Made by a program: the position numbers and the translations under genes | Assembly (NCBI GenBank): GCA_920105625.2 | Contig: OV050030.1 | Location: forward strand, 178,141,315-178,205,314 | Direction of reading: 5' to 3' | DNA: 64,000 nucleotides | Source of the DNA: Clusia tigrina | Taxonomy: Eukaryota; Arthropoda; Insecta; Diptera; Clusiidae | Notes under the pieces: model-generated | Told to the model about the DNA's origin: nothing | The model's database searches: none | Seen by the model: the letters and a program-made list of their open reading frames with translations, nothing else | Shown here: in pieces, positions 12,652 through 22,639 of the stretch | Layout: each line of letters begins with the position of its first letter | Position numbering within the stretch: the first letter of the stretch is position 1

Positions 12652-13322
12652 CTAGAATTTTGGGAACCACAGTGATTCCGAAATGAACCTGGCTATGCCC
12701 TTAATGTTGATGGAAGATAGTTCGGTTAAGGAAGTGAAGAAAGGTGAGCCTAGGAATTTTAATCTTCGCGTGGCAAGAGCTGGGCACTGACACATGAGAT
12801 GAAGTACTGTTTCTTCCTCCTCCTCAGAGCCACAGCTGCGACAGAAGTCATTATGGGGCAGTGCTACTCTTTCAGCATGTTTCCCGATCAGACAGTGTCC
12901 CGTGAGCACATTTATTGTAGTGCTGATGGAGTTCCTGCTAATATTGAGTAGCTGACTAGTACGCCTAATGTCGATAGTGCTCCAGGTTTGTCTGGCAACA
13001 CTACAGGTATGTTCATTTACCCAGGCTTTTTTAGCTGCCTCATGGTAGTCATGTTTTATGGCCATTTGACCGTGGCCAGTGGGACACCTACATCAAAGGA
13101 GGGGGAGATGTCAGGGAGCAGCGTACCTATTTTGGCCAATTCATCGGCCTCGCAGTTTCCTAGAATGTCGCCATGGCCAGGCACCCAGCATATGTGAACT
13201 TGTGAGTTACCTGAGACGACGTTCAGGGAAGAGCGGCAATCGAGTGCAAGCTTAGAGGTAGTGAATACACCAGCCAGTGACTTGACTGCCGCAACCGACC
13301 TTATTCTCCAGTTTGGAGCCAT
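12652..13322 (-). pseudogene. LINE RNase H C-terminus and zinc-finger tail
   Basis: Two overlapping frames cover this part. The first (13322-13056) has SKLALDCRSSLN and HICWVPGHGDILGN followed by CEADELAK, the last conserved block of RNase H. The second (13065-12652) gives the C-terminal region, including CRSCGSEEEEETVLHLMCQC, a CCHC-type finger typical of this LINE group. The first catalytic motif (TDGSK) is absent, so the RNase H domain is truncated at its start. Confidence 0.8.
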
Positions 13323-14293
13323 CCGTCAATGGAACTGCCAGTGACCACTAAATTGTTGGACCATTCCTCTCTACTAGGAATGTAAGTGTCGAACCCGTGG
13401 TTTAGATTAGGTGTAGAGCACGTATAGTCAACGTCCGTCTGTACGGGCGTGTCCTGCATCAGAATATTGGCGTGGCCCAGGTTCAGCCTAGTCCAGCGCG
13501 ATATAGCATAGAGTCTGGTTGCCGAGCATTTTGCTTGTTGCCTGACCAGAAGCCTAGTGGGCAACCAATGTAGAAATGCAAATAGAGCTTTGGTAGATGT
13601 GGTACGCAGAGCCCCTGTTATCAGAACCGCTGCTGTTCTTCTAACCTTGTCAAGAGGTTTTAGGTTCACCGCCTTGTCAGTTGCGGGCCACCAGAAGACA
13701 GCGCCGTAGAGAAAGTACGGCTCAACCACCGCCGCATAGAGCCAGGACATGGTTCGAGGTTGGACGCCCCATGTTGTTCCCATGGATCTCTTGCAACAGT
13801 ACCGAGCACAGGTGGCTTTCCGTACCCTCTCCGCCAAATTTGCTTTCAAATGGAGCTTAGGGTCCAGGATCAGACCTAGATACTTGACGCTATTGCTTAG
13901 GCTAAGCGTATTCCCATTAAGTTTGGGTAAGTCAAAACTTGATATTTTGTGCTTCCTGGTGAAGAGCATGACCTCAGTTTTGGAAGGGTTGACATCTAGG
14001 CCAACTTCAAGACACCGTTGGTACAGAATGCTAAGAGTGTTGCTTAGCTTTTCTGATAGTGTTGAAAGATACTTGCCAGAAAAGGAGATAGCAATGTCGT
14101 CCGCATAAGCTATAGTGTTACAGCCGGTCTGATCTAATCTCCTAAGTAGTGTGTTCACCGTCAGATTCCATATGAGGGGTGAGAACACACCGCCTTGTGG
14201 AGTACCTCTCTTGACAGTCCTTTTAGCATGTACGTTTCCTATTGAGGAGCTAATAACGCGTGTTTTCAGTAGCTGTTCGATGACCCTAACCAA
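13301..14293 (-). pseudogene. LINE reverse transcriptase (LOA/R1-like)
   Basis: A long open frame of 330 codons. It contains GTPQGGVFSPLIWNL (RT motif B), AYADDIAISF (catalytic Asp pair), GLDVNPSKTEVMLF and SVKYLGLILDPKL, followed by the long region after RT with WPATDKAVNLKPLDKVRR. The protein class is that of R1/LOA-clade LINEs that carry RNase H after RT. The frame ends in TGSSIDGWLQTGE at the edge of a deletion that removed the start of RNase H. Length and openness suggest fairly recent decay. Confidence 0.85.
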
Positions 14294-14344
14294 GCTGGTG
14301 TCCAGGTTCAGGTTTACTAAGGATTTAGTAATGAGGTTTTTATG

Positions 14345-14592
14345 ACCCTGTGAGGGTTTTTATGACCCTGTGAGGATGCGCTTGTGGCTGGGAGCGGGGC
14401 TGGCCTTTTGGCCGTAGCACCCGACGACATCCTTGGTCTGGCGACAAATGTCCAAGACGAAGTTGTTGCTGCGCTTAAGGCTGTTTTTTGCCTAACTAAG
14501 CTCGTTGTTGGTTTTGGCTCCCCTTGTGGGTTGGCCGCTGGTTTTTTATTGGATTTTAAATAAGTGGCCATGCAAAAAGGGTCCCCACTCAA
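14345..14592 (-). pseudogene. LINE ORF1 fragment
   Basis: The frame reads SGDPFCMATYLKSNKK, a Pro/Ala/Ser-rich region and PATSASS. This composition suits the disordered part of an ORF1 (gag-like) protein. It runs into a directly repeated 20-bp segment at about 14335-14373 and is then joined to reverse transcriptase sequence in another frame. That position marks an internal deletion that fused ORF1 to ORF2. Confidence 0.5.
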
Positions 14593-15048
14593 AGCCGCTA
14601 TCTCAGTACCTATGCAAATGCAGGGGGCAATGCGAGGGTTGCCACAAGTCCTTATGGGTGCGAGTGCTCAGAGCCAGACCAGTGCTAATTGGGAGCTAGT
14701 CTCAACCAAACCTACATCGTCAACCAAATGACGACGTACATCGAACGTACTTTGAGGCCTGCCAAGGTTTTAACGGGACGGAGACGGATGGGACCTTAAA
14801 CTGGAGCCATTCGCACTGGGTTTCACCCCAGTGGTAATTGGTCCAGAAGCCACACCCGCCAGCCCAGGAGCAATCAAATAAAAATATTGTTGGGGGGTAG
14901 TCCGTGGACGAATAGGGTCGTGCCGTTTGACATCAGATGCTCTCCACAGGGAGGTTGCACCGGATGCCGGGGGGGGATATAGACCATTTAGCGCTATCCA
15001 GAGTGCACCACGAGGAGGCGATCTACATTACACTCCGTGTAAACCTAA

Positions 15049-16393
15049 AGATGGAGAGTGACATAAAGCAGACGTGGCACTAGAATCTGAATCCTGTACA
15101 TTTGCAACAAACACAAAATTGTAATATACAACTCACGATGAATTGTTGCTGTAGCAGACAGGGACAAAAATATTAAAATAATTGTTGGTGCTACCGACAT
15201 ATATGCATTTTAATGATTTGATCTTTGCAGTTTGTAATAAATATGATTTATTAATATTGTATTTTAAGAGTTAGTTAATTTTAATTTGCAAAACTCAACG
15301 TCGAGGCAGCAGAACTTCCCAACAGTGAATAGGGTATTGTACCAGTGACAAACACAACACAAGACAAAAGCAGTTCAATTTGAAATACAACAATGGTAAT
15401 CAAATGAGTTGTCAATAAAAAGCTGTCATGCTTGACATATAATAGTGCCATAATATGCTTTTCTCTTTCTTCTTAAATAAACTACCAACGTGTAAGGACA
15501 TAAGTTTTTTAAGCAAATAAAATACTGCATATTATTTCCTCATAGAGTAATAGGCCATGGGCCCAGGCTCCAGTTAATTAATTTCATCGATATTTATTTT
15601 AGAAGAAAGTGAGGCATTCCATAATAGATCGCATGTGTTTTTGTTTGCACATTTTTTTTATTTATTTCCCTTTATTTCATACATCTGTGACCATTATATT
15701 GACATCTATTACATGATTTGATAATTTGTTTGGAAATTAATATTAAAAACACATTTTGGCCAGTGCCAAGAAGTGATACAACAAAAATTATTTACATTAA
15801 TTATAATAGTTCACTATAATTATATTATAACAATTTATGATCAAAATTATGTTTATGATATTATTTACATTTACATTTATAATACTATTACTAATATGTA
15901 TAGTCTGGGTTTCCTAGCTCATTAGGTCGTTTGGTCGAGTTCTCTTTAAACGGCGCATGGTGGTTTCTTCTAGATGTAGCAACTCGTTTATTTCTTCTTT
16001 ACTATGCCCATGCAGTGTATCGTAGTGTTTTGTGGTGTAATGCATTTATAAACACTTAATGCAAATGCACCTTAATGCATTCAAAAGCACTCCGTGTGAT
16101 GCACCTTAAGGCACCCAAAGATACAGACAGCCTTCACGAGTGATATCATGTGCGCAACAATTAAACGGCACACACTATCCCTTGTCTGTCATTCTCCCAC
16201 GATTTGTTTATCGTTATGCGATAACAAGAAACGAATATCGGACTGTCCAGACAGAGCTCGACATTCGATACTCGTGCCACAACCGTCGCTCAATGCTTTC
16301 TCACGCCTTTGAGTTCGACGATATGACGGACAGTCATAAGAGCGGGCAGAACGACAAACAGACGAACTTGTTGCACATGTCTGCAACACTGCA
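15049..16393. other. Mostly unassigned AT-rich sequence
   Basis: Nothing is convincingly coding. On the minus strand around 15910-16030 a short frame ends HSKEEINELLHLEETTMRRL followed by a basic tail and a stop. It could be the C-terminus of an unidentified element protein. Near 16040-16110 the sextets AATGCA and ATGCACC recur several times. Confidence 0.35.
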
Positions 16394-16426
16394 GACCATA
16401 TACTCCATCTAATGCAGTATATGGTC
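16394..16426. repeat. Perfect 11-bp hairpin
   Basis: GACCATATACT (16394-16404) is followed by an 11-base loop and its exact reverse complement AGTATATGGTC (16416-16426). It could be the end of a small element or a chance palindrome; no neighbouring gene explains it. Confidence 0.7.
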
Positions 16427-16859
16427 GCAAGTAAATAGAGCGCACCAATTGGGTACGTGATCTACACTCGTGAAAGAGTATGCACTACAGGCATGCGCGT
16501 TGTACTTAGGGTAGGTAAATTATATAACAGTTTAGATCCCATAAACTGTATAACAAATTAGAATAAGTTTAGTATAACACCTTAGGTTACTTATTAAATA
16601 AAAATACAGAGGATGATCACTCTCGGTCCTGCTTACAAACAGAAAGCAACAGTCTCTCTAATTCCTCGGCAGTTCAGTAGAACTTGCCTTTTTCACCATA
16701 ACAAATTATATGAACATTTAGGCAGTCCTTTGACTTGCCATTATCATAGGCAGCGACCAGCATGCCATTATAAAACTGGTCCGGACAGATAACTTGTACG
16801 TGATATACTATACAAATATATTATAATGCTAATATATTATAGTGGATATCTTTTTTATT

Positions 16860-19720
16860 TCTTCGTCAATTTTTGTCATATTTAGTTTGCGGTGTATATC
16901 TTCATTTGTTGTGTACCAACCAGACTTTATGATAACTCTTAATAGATTTCTAGATTGCTGTCTGTGAATTTTTTGTATGTGTGACCGCTTTGCCATTCTT
17001 CATACTTGGAGTCCGTACGTCCAAACTGGCTTTATAGTACACTTGTATAACAGCAACTTGTTGTTAATTGTGAGTTTAGATTGCTTACCCATTAAACAAT
17101 ATAGTTGCCAAAATTTTTCTTTTATTTGTTTCGTTTTTTGTTTGATGTGGTAGTGCCAATTTAGCTTTGAGTCCATGTGTATACCAAGGTATTTAGTAGT
17201 AGACCCTATTTTTATATCTTTATTGTTTAAATTGTATTGGGTTAAATTTTGTTTTAGTTGTAGAAATTATTTGTACAGTCTTATCTTCATTAATTTTCAA
17301 GCACCATTTATCAAACCATTCCTTAACATTCTCTGTGTATATCTGCAGATTTGCAGTCGCAGTATTTAGATATTTGTCAGATGCTAAGAGGATTGTGTCG
17401 TCAGCAAAGGTAGCAATTATGGTATTCAGTTCTTTTGGAAGTGGTATATCTGAGGTAAATATTACATATAGCAGTGGTCTTAAAACATTCCCTTGAGGAA
17501 CTCCAGTAACTGTTGTAAGATGAATAGACGAACACTCTTCATTATATTTGACGTAAAAGTAACGATCACTAAGATAACTTCCAACAATCAAATAGTAGTC
17601 AAGTGGCAGCATTGTCTTCAGTTTATGCAGCAGTCATGTTTATGCCATACATTGTCAAATGCTTTTGCAACGTCCAAGAATACAGCAACGCAGTACAGCT
17701 TATATTCTATGTCTGTTTCAATTTTGTTTGTTGTACGTTGTATCTGTTGAATCGTTGAATGTCGTTTTCTGAAGAAGATTTGATGATTTGGTATAATGTT
17801 TTTATTGTCAAGGATCTGGCTAAGTCTATCATGTAATAGTTTTTCAGCAACTTTAGAGATTATGAGAAGTAGGCTAATTGGTCTATACGACGAAGCAGTT
17901 GTAGCATCTTTTCCCTGCTTCTGTAGTTCAATAATTTCAGCAACTTTCCATACTTTGGGAAAAAATTGTAGTCGGAACATTGAGTTGATAACATTCCTTA
18001 AGTAGTTATAACCTATAGGTAGCTCAGCGAGAGCTGTTCCTGTCAACATATCGTATCCTGGTAATTTTTTGTGGTTTATTCGTTTTTTAATGCAATTATT
18101 TATTTATGTTGTGTTTGGTTTCTTTATTTTGGTTGTAATGTCTATATTTAAGTCATTGCATGTTTAAATATATTTATCTTTGTCATTTGATAAGACTTTT
18201 TCAAAGTATTTAGCCAATACAGTTCCTTTTTCTTCCATGGTAGTAGCCCATGAGTTGTCATCTTTCCGTAGTGGTGGCTGATACCTTATCCGAGTTTTTA
18301 ATTTATTTGTGCATTTCCATAATGAGTAGTTAGTATCCTGGGTAGGCGTGAAGTTTTTTGGGAATTTTCAACTTCTATATTTTGTCTTTTAGTTAATATT
18401 TTCTTGAGTTTTTTGCAGGCTATATTTAAAATGTGTTTATCCTCAGGCGATCTAGTTAGCTGCCACCTCTTTCTCAGCTTTCTCTTCTCAATAATTTGCT
18501 TTCTCATGCAAATATCCGTTGTAGGTTTATTTCCTCTAAATTTATTCTGTTGGCTTGATTTGATTCTTGCGTCTAGGACCACATTGTGTTTTCCGTGTGA
18601 TAGACATATTCAGTTGATTTTCAATAAGCTGTCTATACTCATTCCAGTTTGTTTTGTGGCTAAAAATCTTAGCTATTGGTTCTATGGGTTTGATGTCAGT
18701 TGTGTAGTCAAGTATTATCGGAGAGTGGTGCACAGTAGTGGATTAAATATGATGTGTTACATATGGTTTTATTTGTTTTAATAGTGAATTTATTATGATA
18801 GCTGTCCCACCACGACCTTTACCATCAGGATGATTTGTCACATAAATTTTATATCCAGGAAATACTAAATAGCTTTTTGTTATCTTTATTGTTAGTTTTT
18901 GTTTCTAGTTCTATGCTAACAGTGGTAGCGGTTTTTTTGTTGTCCGTTGGGTTATGTTAGTTATGTTTAAAACTGTGTGACCGTTTTCACCAAGCTCATT
19001 TTGAATTTCTTATTGGTCTCCGGAGGGTGCATATTGCGAAAAATGACTTTGAATGACATTTTTGGGTTTAAATGGGTACAGCTTCGTAACTTTTTGGTTT
19101 AGCATTTCGAATATTTTTGTGTATGTTTCCGAGTCATTCGATTGAACTCGTACTTCATTGCTTGTTAATATTTTAAAAAGTTACTGTCTGCAACAGCGAT
19201 TAGCGCATTTTTTAACGTCTTTATGCATTCTACGCCTTGTACGTATATAGGGGGTGGTTTGTTTAAACTTTTTTTTTCGGACTAGTTGTTTTTTGTTTTT
19301 CGGACTCATTTTGATCAACTTGTCCACTGTGCGAGGGTTCAGGAAGTTCGTCATCATCAACGGTCAAAGCAGCAAATCTGTTTTTTCTTTCTGAAGTAGT
19401 ATCGCTCAACCAGTAGTTTGATAACTAACTTTGCCTTGGGTTTTTTTGCTATTTTTTGCTTTTTGTTAGTGTTGGGCGTTCTTTTCGCTTTATCTGTCGT
19501 GAGTGAGGTTCTTGCTCTCTTTGGTAGCGATTGCAATTGCCTTACCTGCACGCCTTTTGGTGGAATTTGCACACAGGCAGAAGAACATGTTGATGTCGCA
19601 GTTGTAGTCGAGAATGTAGTTGTTGTACCGTACGTAGAGAAGGCAGATGTTATTGTTGCTGACGAATTTGTTGTAGTTGTCGCACAATCCACTGTTATAC
19701 TGGAGCAGGACATTATTGGA
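16860..19720 (-). mobile_element. Decayed Jockey-like LINE, minus strand
   Basis: Read right to left. A Thr/Ser-rich gag N-terminus lies at 19713-19357. A gag stretch PPPIYVQGVECIKTLKNA follows near 19250, with endonuclease pieces near 18850 (PGYKIYVTNHPDGKGRGGTA) and HSPIILDYTTD at about 18725. The linker lies at 18582-18298. The RT begins with YRPISLL, HSTIQQIQ and DVAKAFDNVWH at 18049-17618, and continues as TGVPQGNVLRPLLYVIF and TFADDTILLAS at 17612-17220. A degraded C-terminus runs to about 16860. Order and motifs match Jockey-clade LINEs. Large deletions and many stops separate the blocks. Confidence 0.85.
17220..18049 (-). pseudogene. Jockey-like LINE reverse transcriptase
   Basis: Two frames, 18049-17618 and 17612-17220, together span most of the RT domain: SYRPISLLLIISK (motif 1), HQIFFRKRHSTIQQ, AVFLDVAKAFDNVWH (motif A with catalytic Asp), GVPQGNVLRPLLYV (motif B) and FADDTILLAS (motif C, FADD). 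The segment WFDKWCLKINEDKT follows. A single frameshift near 17615 separates the halves. This is a diagnostic Jockey-clade domain, inactive here. Confidence 0.85.
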
Positions 19721-19759
19721 GGTTTGCCATGTGCACTCCACGAGGAGTGGAGTGACTAA

Positions 19760-20330
19760 CTCATAGATCTCGTTCTCTCCCGCCGGGAAGAGCGCTGCAC
19801 ACTCATGGCGATTACCGACAATACTTTGTTTATTAGTTTTCTAAAAATTTTAAAAATTGTATTTATTATTATTTTTGCTATATTTTAATCTTATTTATGT
19901 ATGTATGTAAAATATCACAAAAAACAAAATTTTTTGGTGTGGTAACTCGAATCACTTATTATGGCCAGAGTCCACTGTGGCAACACCACACACATCCAGG
20001 ATTATTTTATTTGTTGTCTCTTTCAACTTTTAACTCATATATGTATATAACAGTTCCTTTGTTTGTTTGATTGTTTATTTATCACTTTTAATAAATTTCA
20101 AATTAGTTATTATAAGTATTTAGATTATCTAAACAGAACTAGACACTTTCTTGAAAACTTGCGCTTTCGTTTAGCGTCTCTTTCGCGGGTTTTGTAAAAT
20201 TAGTTATTTGGTTTTAAACAACGATAAATGTCACAAGGGAGGAGCTCGTGTGATTACACGTCCGTTTACTTACACGACCGTTTGCACATTGAAGTTTGGA
20301 ATTTGACCTTAAATTGCAGGCGCCGACTGC
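19760..20330. other. Unassigned AT-rich spacer
   Basis: No coding or terminal structure recognised. A plausible splice acceptor (TTAAATTGCAG at about 20310-20320) precedes the small frame at 20331 but has no partner that I can identify. Confidence 0.4.
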
Positions 20331-20549
20331 ATGCACACTAATATCAAGTCAAAAGAACAAATATTAGAGTTCGCCACAACGGCAACTGAACAACAACAAC
20401 TACAAGAACATTTAGAAACGGTAAAAGAAAATGATAATTGGACTGAATCCAAGTTACAAAAAAGTACTGTGTTTGGGATGGCTGCAGGAATTTTAGGCGT
20501 TGGAGGATTATCTAAATGTTCAACCGGTGAAGGGACTGATGAAATGTGA
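20331..20549 (+). CDS. Short open frame of unknown identity
   Basis: A 72-codon frame, MHTNIKSKEQ to GEGTDEM, with a Gln/Glu-rich N-terminal half and a small glycine-rich stretch (GMAAGILGVGGL) near the end. Composition is more protein-like than its surroundings, and a pyrimidine-AG acceptor-like site lies just upstream. I recognise no family. It could be the last exon of a gene or part of a retroelement; chance is also possible. Confidence 0.25.
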   Translation: MHTNIKSKEQILEFATTATEQQQLQEHLETVKENDNWTESKLQKSTVFGMAAGILGVGGLSKCSTGEGTDEM

Positions 20550-20647
20550 AAAAGCTAAAGCCGCTATTGTTTTAAGTATTGAAATAAAAAATAAACCCCA
20601 CTTTACCGACGATGAAAAACGATGACAGCGTCACTGTTGAGGGTCAC

Positions 20648-21442
20648 TCAGTATGCGTCTCGCCGAAATCGTATTCGCTCTCGTGTCCGTTTTTGCTGAG
20701 CCCCTTTGGCTATCTGCAAAACTTCAGCTACTAAGTTCTGTGGTAGATCACCTTTTGGTCCTTGTAGCTCTTCTAAGTTTTGGAATGTGAATAAGATGCC
20801 TGTGTTTGTCGTATGTTTCTCTGATGACTGCCTCTGTTGTTTAATTCTACTATTGAAGTGTTCGCGTCCTCCCCGTATACTCTCCAAGTCTTCAGCCATT
20901 TCTATCAGCTCTTCTAGTGATGTGAAATCTCTGCGGCGCACGTATAGCTGGTATTCTGGCATTCTGTTCTGGAAAATTCGCTCCAGTTTCTGTTCTTCGG
21001 AATAGTCCAAGTGCCGCATTAGATTCTGCAGTCCTACCACAAACTGCTTGAACACTTCTCTGGGTCTCTGGTGACGCTGGCGGATCTGGTCTTCAAGTTT
21101 CTCCATGTATCGTGCTGGCAAGAAGAACTTTAGAAAATCTCTCCTATATGTACGCCAATCGAGCCACGCTCGATTATTGTTCCTGTTCCACATAAGTGCG
21201 CTCTCTCTCAAAAGCTCAGGCATGGTACGCGGGAGGAAACCTTTATTTATGTTGTAAACTTCTGCCAGTTCCTCGAATCGCTCTATAAACGCTAGCGGGT
21301 CACGCCCTCCGTCAAAGTTAAGGGACCATTTCCTCACCTGGTCAATGACAATGGATTGTAGCTTCTGCAAAAGGTTTTTCTGATCCTGAGTCAGCTCTGT
21401 TTCAGTAAAGAACTCGGAAAGCCGTTTACGGACTTCATGCAC
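20648..21442 (-). CDS. Gypsy-type retrotransposon Gag (open frame)
   Basis: A 264-codon frame with the core of a retrotransposon Gag (capsid) domain: FDGGRDPLAFIERFEELAEV, a helical block with WRTYRRDFLKFFLPARYMEKLEDQI, QRPREVFKQFVVGLQNLMRH and MPEYQLYVRRRDFTSLEELI. Capsid proteins of this type assemble the intracellular particle that carries the element RNA. The frame lies downstream of an LTR and primer binding site in the same (minus) orientation. No zinc knuckle is evident, and the sequence left of 20648 shows no protease or polymerase, so the rest of the element is lost. Confidence 0.85.
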   Translation of the reverse strand: MHEVRKRLSEFFTETELTQDQKNLLQKLQSIVIDQVRKWSLNFDGGRDPLAFIERFEELAEVYNINKGFLPRTMPELLRESALMWNRNNNRAWLDWRTYRRDFLKFFLPARYMEKLEDQIRQRHQRPREVFKQFVVGLQNLMRHLDYSEEQKLERIFQNRMPEYQLYVRRRDFTSLEELIEMAEDLESIRGGREHFNSRIKQQRQSSEKHTTNTGILFTFQNLEELQGPKGDLPQNLVAEVLQIAKGAQQKRTRERIRFRRDAY

Positions 21443-21774
21443 GGTGCCTGTAGCCTCTACACCGAATTCATCGGCAAGATCACCAGCTCATCCTTGCGTA
21501 GCAAGTACACCCAGCTTGTTTTCACCATCCTGTGAACGTCTTAGGTGACGATGAAGACAATCTGTGTGTGTATTATAAGCTGGCGCTAATTCGGTTGTAT
21601 TCTGCGTGACTGCGTAGACGTAGCTTTTCCTTTGCTCTGGTTAATTCTCTCACGCGATGAGTTTCCTTGCGATTTATAGTTTTTCTTTTCTCAGAGTCTG
21701 ACGCGCTGATTTTCCTTGTGATATAGTTTTTTCCGCTGACTTTCCTTACGATTTATAATTATTCTTTTCTCAGA

Positions 21775-21792
21775 GTCCCTGCTCGGGCGCCA
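21775..21792 (-). other. Primer binding site, tRNA-Lys-like
   Basis: On the minus strand TGGCGCCCGAGCAGGGAC sits one base after the LTR end. It differs at one position from the well-known lysine tRNA primer site of retroviruses. This fixes the LTR boundary and the element orientation. Confidence 0.85.
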
Positions 21793-21793
21793 C

Positions 21794-22639
21794 TGTAACG
21801 ACTCTTTTTAGCTGGGGTAAACTCAGCGGCTCCAGGGGTCGTATACAGAAAATATAATACTCCGGTTAGTTAGATTTTGATCGTGTTCAAAAAAATCAAA
21901 CAAAACTACTTATTAATCCTATTCCTATATAATAGACTTAACCTTTGTGGACTCGTTGTCAGTCTTTCTGTCTCGGCAAGTGTATGGTCTAGTGACACAG
22001 GTACCCCAGTAAGAAACTGATTGGAAACCTGATATTCATACTGAGTTGCTATGTTCTGGTTGTGTACGTGACTTAGTAAGAAATCGATTGGAAACCTGAT
22101 GTTCCCACTAAGTCGTGTCGGCTCTGTATCGTGTTGGTCTTAGTAAAGTATATGTGTCAGTAACATAGGTACCCCAGTAAGAAACCGATTGGAAACCTGG
22201 TGTTCTTATTGAGTTGCTATGTCCTGGTGGTGTACGTGACTTAGTAAGAAATCGATTGGAAACCTGATGTTCCTACTAAGTCTCGACGGCGTAAGGTTCT
22301 GAAGGCTGTTGTCGGCTCGGAGGTTATTCCCTGAAGAGGAGCCTGCTGTTTGGGCCATACGGCTTATATAGCCCAGTTTGTCACAGCGGATGGTGCATGT
22401 TGTTGTTGGCGGGCCACCGTTGTGTGATTGCACTTCCGTTGGACGGCCTCGCTTTCTGCTACTCTCCTCGCTTGTTGTTGTTGTGGCCAGGCTTGTTGTT
22501 ATTGTAACATTTTGCCTTTGGGCCACCTTCAACTCCAGACACCGGTTAGCCACCTCACTCCAGCGGTTTCTGGTTTGCCTGCAGTATTGTTGGCTGTAAG
22601 CAGCGCTGTCCGAAATCCTGTAGTGTTGTTGTTGTTACA
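21794..22639 (-). mobile_element. 5' LTR of the gag-only gypsy-type element
   Basis: On the plus strand the block begins TGTAACGACTC next to the primer site. A possible outer end is GTTGTTACA at 22639, which would give imperfect TGTAACRAC termini and a length near 845 bp. The inner end is homologous to LTR ends at about 30109 and 35813, which share the pattern ACCCTGG-n-TTTACCCCAGC-n-GTCGTTA. It contains nested direct repeats (listed separately). The outer boundary is less certain than the inner one. Confidence 0.65.
22001..22290. repeat. Nested stem-loop repeats in the LTR
   Basis: A unit of about 168 bp beginning GTACCCCAGTAAGAAAC (22001 and 22169) occurs twice. Each unit contains two copies of a GATTGGAAACCTG-containing motif, four in all. 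Within each unit, GACTTAGTAAG and its partner ACTAAGTC form the arms of a stem with a loop of about 27 bases (22070-22115 and 22237-22283). Confidence 0.85.

Larger units (their letters stand above)
12548..15036 (-). mobile_element. LOA/R1-like LINE with 12-bp target-site duplication
   Basis: A minus-strand non-LTR element bounded by GTGTAAACCTAA at 12536-12547 and again at 15037-15048. At its 3' end (left) lies a short GGTAGGTAGG-type tandem tail. The right end carries a GC-richer leader, then part of ORF1, RT, RNase H and a C-terminal zinc finger. At 2,489 bp it is far below the 5 kb or so expected. It has lost the endonuclease, the RT N-terminus and the RNase H N-terminus through internal deletions while keeping both ends. 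Confidence 0.85.

Noticed and set aside
19418..19759. 113-codon plus-strand frame, Val-rich, looking like a membrane protein
   Set aside because: The minus strand at the same place is the Thr/Ser-rich gag start of a Jockey-like LINE; the valine richness is its complement.
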